64,000 nt of DNA from VFJZ01 sp046598415 (GTDB lineage Bacteria; Actinomycetota; Thermoleophilia; Gaiellales; F1-60-MAGs149), in NCBI GenBank assembly GCA_046598415.1, contig JBKJIG010000031.1, positions 86,520-150,519 on the forward strand, in the 5' to 3' direction. The notes below the pieces were generated by a model. The model ran no database searches, had not been told where the DNA came from, and was given only the letters and a program-made list of their open reading frames with translations. Each line of letters starts with the position of its first letter. Position 1 is the first letter of the stretch. The position numbers and the translations under genes were made by a program. Below are positions 1 through 8,020 of this stretch, in pieces.

Positions 1-204
1 GGTACGACCACGAACGCCGCGAGCAGCACGGCGCCCATCGTACGGCGGGTGCGGCCGCCGCCGGATCCCGCAGATGCGCCGGCACCGCGGCTACCAGGAG
101 CTCGCCGCCATCGGTCTCGGCCCGACCTGGCGTTCGGGTTGCCCGCACTGACGTTCCGTGCCGACCCCGACGGCGGCACCCGCCGCCGTCGTCAACATCG
201 GGTC
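1..204. other. Left edge, no firm gene; upstream region of first USP
   Basis: No complete gene is supported here. On the minus strand an ATG at 38 opens a short hydrophobic stretch (MGAVLLAAFVVVP) that runs off the window. It could be the start of an exported or membrane protein, but it has no clear ribosome binding site. The palindrome CGGG-TTG-CCCG at 135-145 belongs to the motif family described elsewhere and sits about 60 bp before the USP start at 205. Confidence 0.35.
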
Positions 205-726
205 ATGGAACCAGGCACCCCCACTCCGTCCGACGTCGCCGAGCCCGCGCCGACCTGCACGATCGTCGTCGGAGTCGACGGCTCGTCCGGCGCCGAGGCA
301 GCGCTCCGGTACGCCATCGACGAGGCTCGCCGCCACGACGCGCCCCTCCGGATCGTCGGCGCCTGGTCGATCCCGTCGGCCGCCTACATGGGCGTACCGC
401 TGCCGACGGAGTTCATCGACGATTCCGAGCGGGCGGCGCGCACGTCGATCGACCGGTCGCTCGAGGCCGTCGGCCGTCCCGGCGACGTGCCGGTCGAGAT
501 CGTCGTCGCGCAGGGGCAGCCCGCGGCGGTGCTCGTCGCCCAGGCGCGCCCGGCGGACGTTCTGGTCGTCGGATCGCGCGGGCTCGGCGGCTTCCGCGAG
601 CTGCTGCTCGGGTCGGTCAGCCAGGCCTGCGTCCACCACGCACCTTGCCCGGTGATCGTCGTGCCGGATCCCACGCGACAGACGGGCAAGCACGAGACGC
701 GCGTGCCGGCGGAGACGTCGGCATGA
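205..726 (+). CDS. Universal stress protein, UspA family
   Basis: Single USP domain, 173 aa. The first beta strand reads IVVGVDGS, and the ATP-binding signature G-x2-G-x9-G-S is intact near the C-terminus (GSRGLGGFRELLLGS). This predicts an ATP-binding, cytosolic stress/dormancy protein. An upstream extension to 49 is open, but it is Arg/Pro-rich and unlike the family, so the ATG at 205 is chosen although its ribosome binding site is weak. The stop overlaps the start of the DUF1918 gene (ATGA). It is a close paralogue of the minus-strand USP at 962-1447: both carry RYAIDEAR and FRELLLGSVSQACVHHA. A CGGGTTGCCCG palindrome lies about 60 bp upstream. Confidence 0.92.
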   Translation: MEPGTPTPSDVAEPAPTCTIVVGVDGSSGAEAALRYAIDEARRHDAPLRIVGAWSIPSAAYMGVPLPTEFIDDSERAARTSIDRSLEAVGRPGDVPVEIVVAQGQPAAVLVAQARPADVLVVGSRGLGGFRELLLGSVSQACVHHAPCPVIVVPDPTRQTGKHETRVPAETSA

Positions 727-947
727 CCGCCGGCGGCGAGGCCGAGCGCGTCACCAACTGGGCGGCCGGCGACGCGATCGTCGTCGAGGCGCGGCACGTC
801 GGCGACGTGGCGCGCGCCGGCGAGATCCTGCAGGTCCTCGGCGATGCCGCCCGGCCGCACTTCGCCGTGCGCTGGGACGACGGTCACGAGACCATCTACT
901 ACCCGTCCAGCGACGCCTCCGTCCACCATCCACACCGGTCGACGTAA
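723..947 (+). CDS. DUF1918 domain protein
   Basis: A 74-aa protein with the DUF1918 pattern: an early GD-x-IVVEARHVGD segment, GEIL in the middle, and VRWDDGHETIYYP near the end. The fold is SH3-like and small, and the molecular role is not established. DUF1918 genes often accompany stress and dormancy genes in actinobacteria. The ATG overlaps the preceding USP stop by 4 bp (ATGA), so the two are probably translationally coupled. It lies tail to tail with the USP at 962-1447, only 14 bp away. Confidence 0.85.
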   Translation: MTAGGEAERVTNWAAGDAIVVEARHVGDVARAGEILQVLGDAARPHFAVRWDDGHETIYYPSSDASVHHPHRST

Positions 948-961
948 ACGGTGATCACCGT

Positions 962-1447
962 CTACGGGGCGATCGGCACGCGGTCGTGCGGGACGACGAC
1001 GACCGGGCAGGTCGCGTGGTGCACGCAGGCCTGGCTGACCGACCCGAGCAGCAGCTCGCGGAAGCCGCCAACCCCTCGCGAGCCCACCACCAGCACGGCC
1101 GCCCCGGTCGCCTCGGCGAGCAGGACGGTGTCCGGCGACCCTCGCCGCACGACGATCTCGTACGGCAGGTCGCGCGGATAGCCGACGGTCAGCAGCGCAT
1201 TGTCCGCCACCTCGCGCGCGGCGATCTCGCAGTTCTCGGGAAAGTTGGGCGGCAGCGGCGCGCCGGCATAGACGGCGATCGGGACCAGCCACGCGACAAC
1301 GATCCGCAGCGGCGCGCCGCGCCGCCGTGCCTCGTCGATCGCGTAGCGGAGGGCCGTTTGCGCTCCCGGCGAGCCATCGACGCCCACTACCACGGGACGG
1401 TCCGCGGTGTCGGGGACGGGGGATGCGGTCACGGGATGGTGTTCCAT
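962..1447 (-). CDS. Universal stress protein, UspA family
   Basis: Single-domain USP, 161 aa, with VVVGVDGS at the N-terminus and an intact G-x2-G-x9-G-S signature (GSRGVGGFRELLLGS). Much of it matches the USP at 205-726, so the two are an inverted duplicate pair around the DUF1918 gene. The ATG at 1447 is chosen because it places the first beta strand at the usual position; the upstream open frame is low-complexity. The gap to the next gene (1448-1539) holds a degenerate GCGG-AAA-CCCGC motif at 1506-1517, about 60 bp upstream, suggesting its own promoter. Confidence 0.92.
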   Translation of the reverse strand: MEHHPVTASPVPDTADRPVVVGVDGSPGAQTALRYAIDEARRRGAPLRIVVAWLVPIAVYAGAPLPPNFPENCEIAAREVADNALLTVGYPRDLPYEIVVRRGSPDTVLLAEATGAAVLVVGSRGVGGFRELLLGSVSQACVHHATCPVVVVPHDRVPIAP

Positions 1448-1505
1448 GTCCGCATGCTGGCCGCTGCGCCCGGCCGGGCCGTCGGCGCAATCGCCTAGGC
1501 GGGCG

Positions 1506-1517
1506 GCGGAAACCCGC
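1506..1517. promoter_or_regulatory. Palindromic motif, variant copy (site 2)
   Basis: GCGGAAACCCGC is one base from the exact motif GCGGG-AAA-CCCGC. It lies about 60 bp before the USP start at 1447. A CCTAGG-like segment follows on the minus strand and could be part of a -10 region; that is an inference. Confidence 0.5.
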
Positions 1518-1539
1518 ACGGCGGCGATGCCCATCGCAG

Positions 1540-2313
1540 TCAGCGGTAGACGAGCACGGAGCACGCCGCGGTGTGCGCGATGCGCTCCGAGACGCTCCCC
1601 AGCGACCGGACGCCGTGGAGGCCACGACTGCCCACCACGAGCAGGTCGGCGTCGGCCGAGGCGGCCGCGAGTGCGTCGACGGAGCCGGCCTGGTCGATCG
1701 AGAGCGTGTCGGGGCCGCTCAGCGCGCGGACGGCGTCCACGTCGATGCGCTTGCCGCCCATCGCCGCCACGACGTGCAACCGGCCACCGTGGTGCCGGCA
1801 GATGTACCGCGCGGCGGCGAGCGCCTGTGCGGACGCGGGCGAGCCGTCGATTCCGACGACCACGAGCCCGGTCACGGTCGGCGGCCGGCCGGTCGCGCGC
1901 CCGGCCAGCACCGAGCAAGGCGCGGCGTGGAGCAGCTCCGTGGCCAGGTCGCCGGTGAAGAAGCCCTCGGCGCGACTCGAGCGCCGCATGCCGACGCTGA
2001 TCAGGTCGGCTGCCTCGCGCTGGACGACCTCCCCGAGGACGGACGGTGCGAACCCGTGCAGGATCTGCGTCTCGACCGCCCCTCCGGCAGACGCACCCGG
2101 CGGCAGCACGGCCGCCGCCGCCGCCAGCGCCGCCGCCGCGGTGGCGTCCGACAGCTTCCGCGACGACTCGGCCGACAGGTCGACGGGATGGGCCGCGTCG
2201 GCCACAGTCACGGCCAGGATCCGTGCCTGCGGGTCGGCGATGAGCGCGGCCTGGCGGGCCGCGTCGAGCGCGAGCTCCGAGCCGTCGATCGTGACGATGA
2301 TCGTTCGGAACAT
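1540..2313 (-). CDS. Tandem-domain universal stress protein
   Basis: A 257-aa protein with two USP domains: residues 1 to about 140 (starting MFRTIIVTIDGSELA) and about 150-257 (starting VVVGIDGSPASA). The first domain lacks the normal ATP signature; the second Gly is Arg in GMRRSSRAE, so it may not bind ATP. The second domain has GSRGLHGVRSLGS, two residues shorter than the usual spacing. The gene follows the USP at 2318-2764 after 4 bp, so they form one operon. The ATG at 2313 starts the first beta strand directly. Confidence 0.9.
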   Translation of the reverse strand: MFRTIIVTIDGSELALDAARQAALIADPQARILAVTVADAAHPVDLSAESSRKLSDATAAAALAAAAAVLPPGASAGGAVETQILHGFAPSVLGEVVQREAADLISVGMRRSSRAEGFFTGDLATELLHAAPCSVLAGRATGRPPTVTGLVVVGIDGSPASAQALAAARYICRHHGGRLHVVAAMGGKRIDVDAVRALSGPDTLSIDQAGSVDALAAASADADLLVVGSRGLHGVRSLGSVSERIAHTAACSVLVYR

Positions 2314-2317
2314 CTGG

Positions 2318-2764
2318 CTACCCGCCGGACGCGACGGTCGAGCCCGAGCCCTCGACGGATGCCGCAGCGGGATCGGCCGTCGCGGTGACGACCAGGACCG
2401 GCCGCGTGCTGTGCCGGATCAACCCGTGCGCGACGCTGCCGAGCACGGCGCTCGTCAACCGGCCGCGGCCCCGCGACCCGACGACGATCAGGTCGGCGTC
2501 GCAGGCGTCGGCCGCGGCGAGGAGCTGCTCCACGGCGGGCCCGATGCGTGTCACGACCTCCGCCGTGATGCCGCGCTCGCGCGCTCGGCCGGCGGCGGAC
2601 TCCGCCGCTGCCGTCGGGGCCGGATCGATGCCGTCCTTCGAGAACGAGTCGTCGACGCCCACGCAGACGACACCTGCGCCGGTGTCGGCGGCGAGCTCGA
2701 GCGCCGCTGCAAGCGCTGCGGACGCCGGGTCGGATCCGTCCGTCCCGATCACGATCGTCTTCAT
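2318..2764 (-). CDS. Universal stress protein, UspA family
   Basis: Single USP domain, 148 aa, starting MKTIVIGTDGSDPA and carrying an intact ATP signature (GSRGRGRLTSAVLGS). A strong ribosome binding site (AGAGGAG) precedes the ATG. It is the first gene of a two-gene operon with the tandem USP. An exact motif copy (2841-2853) lies about 80 bp upstream, so it is a good candidate target of the regional regulator. The C-terminal tail of about 15 residues is Ala/Ser/Gly-rich and probably disordered. Confidence 0.93.
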   Translation of the reverse strand: MKTIVIGTDGSDPASAALAAALELAADTGAGVVCVGVDDSFSKDGIDPAPTAAAESAAGRARERGITAEVVTRIGPAVEQLLAAADACDADLIVVGSRGRGRLTSAVLGSVAHGLIRHSTRPVLVVTATADPAAASVEGSGSTVASGG

Positions 2765-2840
2765 AGCAAGCTCCTCTCGCTTTTGGAGAGCCTAGGCCGC
2801 GAACGGCAGCCCGCACATCGGCGTACCCTAACGCCCGACC

Positions 2841-2853
2841 GCGGGAAACCCGC
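2841..2853. promoter_or_regulatory. Exact palindromic motif GCGGGAAACCCGC (site 3)
   Basis: Exact 5+3+5 palindrome in the gap between the minus-strand USP operon (start 2764) and the plus-strand receiver gene (start about 3039). On the minus strand a GTTAGGGTA segment follows and could serve as a -10 region. The site could act on both genes, but it sits at the usual distance only for the USP. Confidence 0.6.
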
Positions 2854-3038
2854 AGCCGACGTGCCCGAGACCCCGATTCCCGGTCGGTTCCCCGCTCGCA
2901 GACTACGTGCATGGAGCCTCGCCGACCCATCTGCGCGATCGTCGCATGAGGACCGCGCGCCGTCACCCGGCCGCCGGCGACCCGACGACAGGCGGGCTGT
3001 TCGAGCCACGCGCTGATGGCGGTTCTCCGAGTCGGATC

Positions 3039-3437
3039 ATGAACGCCGCCGCGAGAGCTCCTGACTCGGGCGCGACCCGCGTGTTGCTCGCCATCGCCCA
3101 CGGCCGCACACGGGCCGCCCTGCGGACTGCACTCGAGTGCAGCGGAGAGATCGAGGTCGCGGCCCTGGTGTCGAGCTCGGTGCATCTCGCGAGGATGGCG
3201 GCCATCGAGCACGTCGACGTCGTCGTGTTCGATCTCCGCCTCGCCCCGCCCGGCACCTCGCCATCGCTCGCCACCCTCGTCGCGAGCCTCGGCGGGACCC
3301 CCCTGGTCGCGGTCGGCCTGGATGGAGATCCGGCCTTCGCGCGGGCGGCAGTACGAGCCGGAGCGTCCGCGCACATGCTCACCGACGAGACGCCGGAGCG
3401 CTTCCTAGACGTCGTCCGCGACGTCCGCCGGCGCTGA
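3039..3437 (+). CDS. Degenerate receiver-only response regulator-like protein
   Basis: About 132 aa, resembling the receiver domain of NarL/DosR-type regulators with no output domain. The phospho-acceptor region VVVFDLRL keeps its Asp. The acidic pair normally at the end of beta 1 is replaced (LLAIAHGR), and the usual Lys before the last helix is Thr (AHMLTDETPERFL). Phosphorylation is therefore doubtful. ATGs at 2907 and 2946 are also in frame, but their extension is not receiver-like. It is convergent with the DosS-like kinase, the two stops overlapping by 33 bp. It could be a decoy or protein-interaction partner of that kinase; this is inferred from position. Confidence 0.65.
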   Translation: MNAAARAPDSGATRVLLAIAHGRTRAALRTALECSGEIEVAALVSSSVHLARMAAIEHVDVVVFDLRLAPPGTSPSLATLVASLGGTPLVAVGLDGDPAFARAAVRAGASAHMLTDETPERFLDVVRDVRRR

Positions 3438-5186
3438 GACCGGATCCGCCGCATTCTCCTGCTCGACACCCAGCCGCCGAGTGGCCGGCAGGGTGAACAC
3501 GAGCTCCGTGCCGTCGGCCGACGACTCCACCGCCAGGCTGCCGCCCGCGAACGCGACGCGCTCGCGCATGCCGATCAGGCCGAAGCCGGCGTGCGTCTCG
3601 ACCGGGTCGAAGCCCGTTCCGTCGTCCCGGATGGCGATGGTCAGCAGGTCGTCGTGCTCCGCCATGTCGATCTGGATGCGTGCCGCTTCGGCGTGCCGGA
3701 CGGCGTTCGTCAGGGCCTCCTGCACCAGCCGGTAGACCGCGAGCTCGGTCGCGGGCTCGAGCCGCTCGGTCGAGCGCCCGGCCTCGAACGCCAGGTCGGC
3801 GTTGACGGAGATGTCGACGGTGGCCCGCCCCTTCGCCCGTTCTGCGAGCGCCTCCACCGCCGGCACCACGCCGAGGGCGTCGAGGGCGGCGGGACGCAGG
3901 TCGTTGATGATCGCGCGCAGGTCGCGGATGGTGGAGTCGATCTGCGTGACGGCGTCGTCGAGCATCGCCGAGACGGCCAGCGGGTCGGTCACCCGCCGCG
4001 CGCTCGCCAGGCCGATCTTGAGCGCGGCGAGCTCCTGGAGGGTGTCGTCGTGCAGCTCCCGCGCCCAGCGCCCCCGCTCGGCCTCCGCCGCCTCGATGCT
4101 CCGCCGCAGACCCAGCTGGACGACGTTCTGCGCGGTCGCCACGGCCGTCGCGGCGCTCGCGGCGAAGGCATCCATGAGCCGTTCGTCCTCGGCCGAGAAC
4201 CCCGGACCGGCGCTGAGTCGGTCGAACGCCCCGAGCACGCCCAGGGCGCGGCCGTGGAACAGCAGCGGGACGAGCAGTCCCGTCGTCGCCCCGAGACGTT
4301 CGGCGAGACCGAATCGCAGCCGCGTCTTGACGTCCGAGAGCCGTTCGGCGCTTCGCGTGCGCAGTACCGATCCCGTCGCCGACCCCTCGATCGGCACGCG
4401 CTGGCCGACCATCTCCGGGTCGACCGCGCCGGCCACCGCCGTCACGACGAGCTCGTCGCCGTCCTGCAGCAGCAGCACCATGCTCTCTGCCTCGACCAGC
4501 GCCCGGCCGCGTTTGACGATCAGCTCGAGCACCCGTTCGAGCCGCGTCTCGCCGCCGATGGCGCGGGCGATGTCGGTGGTCGTCTCGAGCGCCCGGACGG
4601 TTCGTTCGAGCGCGTCACGGCGCGTCTGCTCCGCCTGGTACAGCCGGGCGTTGTCGATCGCCCTCGCAGCCCACGCCGCGAGCACGACGATCGCCGTCTC
4701 GTCCTGCTCGTCGAACTCGCCGGTCTCCTTCTCGGTCAGGTAGAGGTTGCCCCACGCCCGGCCCCGGACGATCACGGGGACGCCGAGGAACGTCGACATC
4801 GGCGGATGGCCGAGGGGGAAGCCGTACGACCGGGGATGCGCGCCGACGTCTGCCAGCCGCAGGGGACGCGGCTCGTCGATCAGGTAGCCGAGGATGCCGC
4901 GACCGCGGGGCAACTCGCCGATCCGCAGCTGCATCTCGGCGTCGATGCCGCTGGTCACGAACCGCTCCAGCGACCGCCGGTCGGGTGCCATCACGCCCAC
5001 TGCCGCGTACCGCGCGCCGGTGAGCTCGCGCGCGGCGGCGAGCACCTTGCCGAGGACGACCTCGAGGTCGAGCTCGGAGACGACGGACTGCCCGATGTCG
5101 AGCAGCAGCCGCAGTCGCCGCCCGTCGAGTCCCTGCAAGGACGGTGCAGGGCTCGCGCCAGCCGGGACCTGATCGTCGAAAGCCAT
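3405..5186 (-). CDS. DosS/DevS-like GAF-GAF sensor histidine kinase
   Basis: A 593-aa soluble kinase. GAF-A spans about residues 38-182 and GAF-B about 215-352. The HisKA_3 H-box is ARELHDD with His379, and the HATPase domain spans about 475-575 with GTGFD and GLIGMRERV. GAF-A contains GHPPMSTFLGVPV with His127 and GNLYLTEK with Tyr149. Their 22-residue spacing equals that of the heme ligand His149 and distal Tyr171 of M. tuberculosis DosS as I recall them. A heme-based O2/NO/CO or redox sensor is therefore likely. The ATG at 5186 starts the conserved protein; the longer frame upstream is not conserved-looking. No partner regulator with an HTH lies nearby. An exact motif copy (5263-5275) is about 80 bp upstream. 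Confidence 0.9.
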   Translation of the reverse strand: MAFDDQVPAGASPAPSLQGLDGRRLRLLLDIGQSVVSELDLEVVLGKVLAAARELTGARYAAVGVMAPDRRSLERFVTSGIDAEMQLRIGELPRGRGILGYLIDEPRPLRLADVGAHPRSYGFPLGHPPMSTFLGVPVIVRGRAWGNLYLTEKETGEFDEQDETAIVVLAAWAARAIDNARLYQAEQTRRDALERTVRALETTTDIARAIGGETRLERVLELIVKRGRALVEAESMVLLLQDGDELVVTAVAGAVDPEMVGQRVPIEGSATGSVLRTRSAERLSDVKTRLRFGLAERLGATTGLLVPLLFHGRALGVLGAFDRLSAGPGFSAEDERLMDAFAASAATAVATAQNVVQLGLRRSIEAAEAERGRWARELHDDTLQELAALKIGLASARRVTDPLAVSAMLDDAVTQIDSTIRDLRAIINDLRPAALDALGVVPAVEALAERAKGRATVDISVNADLAFEAGRSTERLEPATELAVYRLVQEALTNAVRHAEAARIQIDMAEHDDLLTIAIRDDGTGFDPVETHAGFGLIGMRERVAFAGGSLAVESSADGTELVFTLPATRRLGVEQENAADPVSAPADVADDV

Positions 5187-5262
5187 GCTGCAGCTGCGAC
5201 GATACCCCACCGGACGGCGGCGCGCACCGGCAGCCGCGATCTCTATCCGGCGGCGGCCCGCT

Positions 5263-5275
5263 GCGGGTTTCCCGC
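5263..5275. promoter_or_regulatory. Exact palindromic motif GCGGGTTTCCCGC (site 4)
   Basis: Exact 5+3+5 palindrome in the divergent gap between the DosS-like kinase (start 5186, minus) and the DUF4389 gene (start 5373, plus). It lies about 83 bp and 104 bp from the two starts, so it could control both, including feedback on the sensor. Confidence 0.6.
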
Positions 5276-5372
5276 GGCCGGGCACGCGCAGCCTCCGGAT
5301 GCGCCCCCGCCCCGGAACGGCCACCATGGTGCCGATGCGGCGATGCCGCGTCAACGTTGATGGGAGTGAGAC

Positions 5373-6914
5373 GTGAGCACGGTGGAGAACACGGCCCCCA
5401 GGGAGGGCGTGCGGGTCGGCCGTGTCCTGCTGCTGGTATTCGGCGGGCTGCTGATGCTGGTCTCGTTCGGCCTCCTCGCAGGGGGCGGCGTGCTCGGCTG
5501 GGCGTACGGCACGCAACGCGATGCCGACGGATACTTCACGACGTCCACCGAGCGTCTCCGGTCACCGGCCTTCGCGATCACGTCGCAGAAGATCGATCTC
5601 GGCTCCGCCCCGGACGACTGGGCCTTCGGCGACAGCCGGTTCGGCACGGTCCGCCTGCGCGTCGCCGGATCCGAGGGCGCCCCGGTCTTCGTCGGCATCG
5701 GCCGGGAGACCGACGTCGAGCGCTATCTGGACGGCGTTGCCCAGGACGAGATCGTCCACGCCGACTTCTCCGGGCCGGATCTGGGCGACGTCGATGTGCG
5801 GTTCCGGCGCCGGACCGGGACCCGGACGCCGGCGCCGCCGGCGGACCAGCGCTTCTGGGTCGCGTCGGCCGGGGGCGCAGGGACGCAGACGCTGGACTGG
5901 GATGTGCGGTCGGGCGCGTGGACGGCCGTGGTCATGAACGCCAATGCCGGCCGCGGCGTCGACGTCGACGCCGCTGTCGGCGCCAAGGCCGACTGGCTCC
6001 TGCCCGTGCTGATCGGCCTGCTGGTCGGCGGCGGTCTGCTGCTCGCCATCTCGCTCACGATGGTGGTCGTCGGCGCCACGGGACTGCGGCATCCGACGCC
6101 CGCTGCCGCGGCCGGAGCTGGGCCGACGGCTCGGCCGCTGCCGGCGTCCGGAGCCTGGACCGCCGACGCGCATGCCCGCGTCTACCCGCTGCGCCTCGAC
6201 GGGACGCTGGACGACGACGTGAGCCGGTGGCTCTGGCTCGTGAAGTGGCTGCTCGCGATCCCGCACTTCATCGTGCTGTGGTTCCTGTGGATCGCGTTCG
6301 CCGTCGTCAGCTTCATCGCGTTCCTCGCGATCCTCTTCACCGGCCGCTATCCGCGCGGGCTGTTCGACTTCAACGCCGGGGTGCTGCGGTGGACGTGGCG
6401 GGTCGGCTTCTACGCGTACAGCGCCCTCGGCACCGACCGCTACCCGCCGTTCACACTCGAGGACGTGCCCGACTACCCGGCGCGCCTTCAGATCGACTAC
6501 CCGGAGCGGCTGTCGCGTGGCCTGGTGCTCGTCAAGTGGTGGCTGCTGGCCATCCCGCAGTACCTCATCGTCGGCCTGTTCGGCAGCGGCATCTGGTGGA
6601 GCGCCGGCTGGTGGGGTGGCGACCACCACGCCTCCGGGCTCGTCCAGGGAAACGCGGGCGGAGGGCTGATCGGGATACTGGTCCTGATCGCCGGCATCTG
6701 GCTCCTGTTCGCCGGCCACTATCCGCGCGACATCTTCCGCTTCGTGATGGGCCTGAACCGCTGGGTGTACCGCGTGATCGCCTACGCGACGCTGATGCGC
6801 GACGAGTATCCGCCGTTCCACCTCGACGCGGGCGGCCGCGATCCTGGCACTCCACCTCTGGCACCGACCCCGGAATCTCCGGCCGAGCAGCCGCCGGAGA
6901 CGGCGGACGCATAG
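5373..6914 (+). CDS. DUF4389 membrane protein, two DUF4389 domains
   Basis: A 513-aa membrane protein. A TM helix spans about 16-45, an extracytoplasmic segment runs to about 205, and a second TM spans about 208-232. Two DUF4389-like units follow at about 260-370 and 380-500. Each has a WL-x-LVKWLLAIPHFI-like helix, then a (T/A)GRYPR or AGHYPRDIF turn and a Y-x-YPPF element. The function of DUF4389 is unknown, though such genes recur with USPs in actinobacteria. The start is GTG at 5373 behind a GGGAGTGAG ribosome binding site. The stop codon touches the perfect hairpin at 6914-6946. Site 4 lies upstream. Confidence 0.85.
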   Translation: MSTVENTAPREGVRVGRVLLLVFGGLLMLVSFGLLAGGGVLGWAYGTQRDADGYFTTSTERLRSPAFAITSQKIDLGSAPDDWAFGDSRFGTVRLRVAGSEGAPVFVGIGRETDVERYLDGVAQDEIVHADFSGPDLGDVDVRFRRRTGTRTPAPPADQRFWVASAGGAGTQTLDWDVRSGAWTAVVMNANAGRGVDVDAAVGAKADWLLPVLIGLLVGGGLLLAISLTMVVVGATGLRHPTPAAAAGAGPTARPLPASGAWTADAHARVYPLRLDGTLDDDVSRWLWLVKWLLAIPHFIVLWFLWIAFAVVSFIAFLAILFTGRYPRGLFDFNAGVLRWTWRVGFYAYSALGTDRYPPFTLEDVPDYPARLQIDYPERLSRGLVLVKWWLLAIPQYLIVGLFGSGIWWSAGWWGGDHHASGLVQGNAGGGLIGILVLIAGIWLLFAGHYPRDIFRFVMGLNRWVYRVIAYATLMRDEYPPFHLDAGGRDPGTPPLAPTPESPAEQPPETADA

Positions 6915-6946
6915 GTCCGTCCTGCGGAGTTTCCGCAGGACGGACC
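6914..6946. promoter_or_regulatory. Perfect 15-bp hairpin containing motif variant (site 5)
   Basis: Left arm 6914-6928, loop GTT, right arm 6932-6946; the arms are perfectly complementary. The core TGCGGAGTTTCCGCA is a motif variant. It starts at the last base of the DUF4389 stop codon and ends about 50 bp before the DHOD-like start at 6995. It could be a terminator without a U-tract, an operator, or both. Confidence 0.65.
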
Positions 6947-6994
6947 CGCGCCCCCGCCGTTGCGCATCGGTCGCCGACCCCGGATGCTGCACGT

Positions 6995-8020
6995 ATGACC
7001 GCCTCGCACGCCGACTCGCCGGTCGATCTGACGACCTCGTACCTCGGCCTGGCGCTGCGCAGCCCGATCGTGGCATCGCCCTCGCCGCTGACGGGGACGC
7101 TCGATGGCATCCGCCGGCTGGCGCAGGCCGGAGCCGGCGCGATCGTCTTGCCGTCGGTGTTCGAGGAGCAGGTGTGGCGCTCCTCCGAGCGACTTCTGGC
7201 CGGAAACGACGGCGGCATCGGCCGCCTCGACCGCGTCAGCTCGTACCCGCCGGACGCCACCGTCGCCCTCGACGATCCGTCCGCTGCGCTCGGGCTGATC
7301 CGGGCAGCCGTGAACGCGGTCGACATCCCCATCGTCGCGAGCCTCAACGGCGGCGGCAGCGGCGGCTGGCCCGTGTACGCGCACGCGCTGCAGCAGGCCG
7401 GAGCGGTGGCGATCGAGCTGAACATCTACGACATCGCCGCCGACATCGGCTCGTCGGCGGCCACGGTCGAGGATCACTACATCGAGATCCTCGCAAGCGT
7501 CAAGGCGGTGGTGACCATTCCCGTCGCGGTCAAGCTCCCGCCGTGGTTCAGCTCCGTCGGTGCGATCGCAGCCCGGCTCGCCGGCGCGGGCGCCGACGGC
7601 CTGGTCCTGTTCAACCGGTTCCTGCAGCGGGACATCGACCCCGAGCGGCTCGCGGTCACCTCCGGCATGCACCTGTCGAGCTCGCACGAGTCGACGCTCC
7701 CGATGACGTGGATCGCCCTCCTCCGGGGCCGCGTCGGCGTATCGCTGGCCGCGACCACGGGCGTCGAGGGGCCCGCCGATGTCGCGAGGTTCCTGCTCGC
7801 CGGCGCCGACGTCGTGATGACCGCCTCCGCCGTGTTGCGACACGGCCCCGAGTACGTCAGCGAGCTGACAGACGGCCTCGTCGCTTGGATGCGCCGCAAG
7901 CAGTTCACCACCCTCAGCGAGGTGCGCGGGCTGCTGAGCGAGGCCCTCGGCGCGGACGCCGCGTCCCACCGGGCCGGCTACGTCGACGTGCTCCAGGCCG
8001 GACGCAAGCAGTATGGCTGA
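6995..8020 (+). CDS. Dihydroorotate dehydrogenase-like flavoprotein
   Basis: A 341-aa TIM-barrel protein of the DHOD family, FMN type. It starts VDLTTSYLGLALRSPIV, has ASLNGG, and carries the flavin-binding lysine region VAVKLPPWFS followed by ADGLVLFNRF. Such proteins are a separate clade from pyrimidine PyrD and occur near fermentative or hypoxia genes; the substrate is not known. The start at 6995 is chosen because homology begins there; the long open frame upstream crosses the DUF4389 gene. It overlaps the phosphoketolase start by 8 bp, so the pair is cotranscribed. Site 5 lies 50-80 bp upstream. Confidence 0.88.
   Translation: MTASHADSPVDLTTSYLGLALRSPIVASPSPLTGTLDGIRRLAQAGAGAIVLPSVFEEQVWRSSERLLAGNDGGIGRLDRVSSYPPDATVALDDPSAALGLIRAAVNAVDIPIVASLNGGGSGGWPVYAHALQQAGAVAIELNIYDIAADIGSSAATVEDHYIEILASVKAVVTIPVAVKLPPWFSSVGAIAARLAGAGADGLVLFNRFLQRDIDPERLAVTSGMHLSSSHESTLPMTWIALLRGRVGVSLAATTGVEGPADVARFLLAGADVVMTASAVLRHGPEYVSELTDGLVAWMRRKQFTTLSEVRGLLSEALGADAASHRAGYVDVLQAGRKQYG

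Noticed and set aside
1..38. Possible start of a minus-strand exported protein (MGAVLLAAFVVVP)
   Set aside because: Only 12-13 codons are inside the window and there is no ribosome binding site; too little to call.
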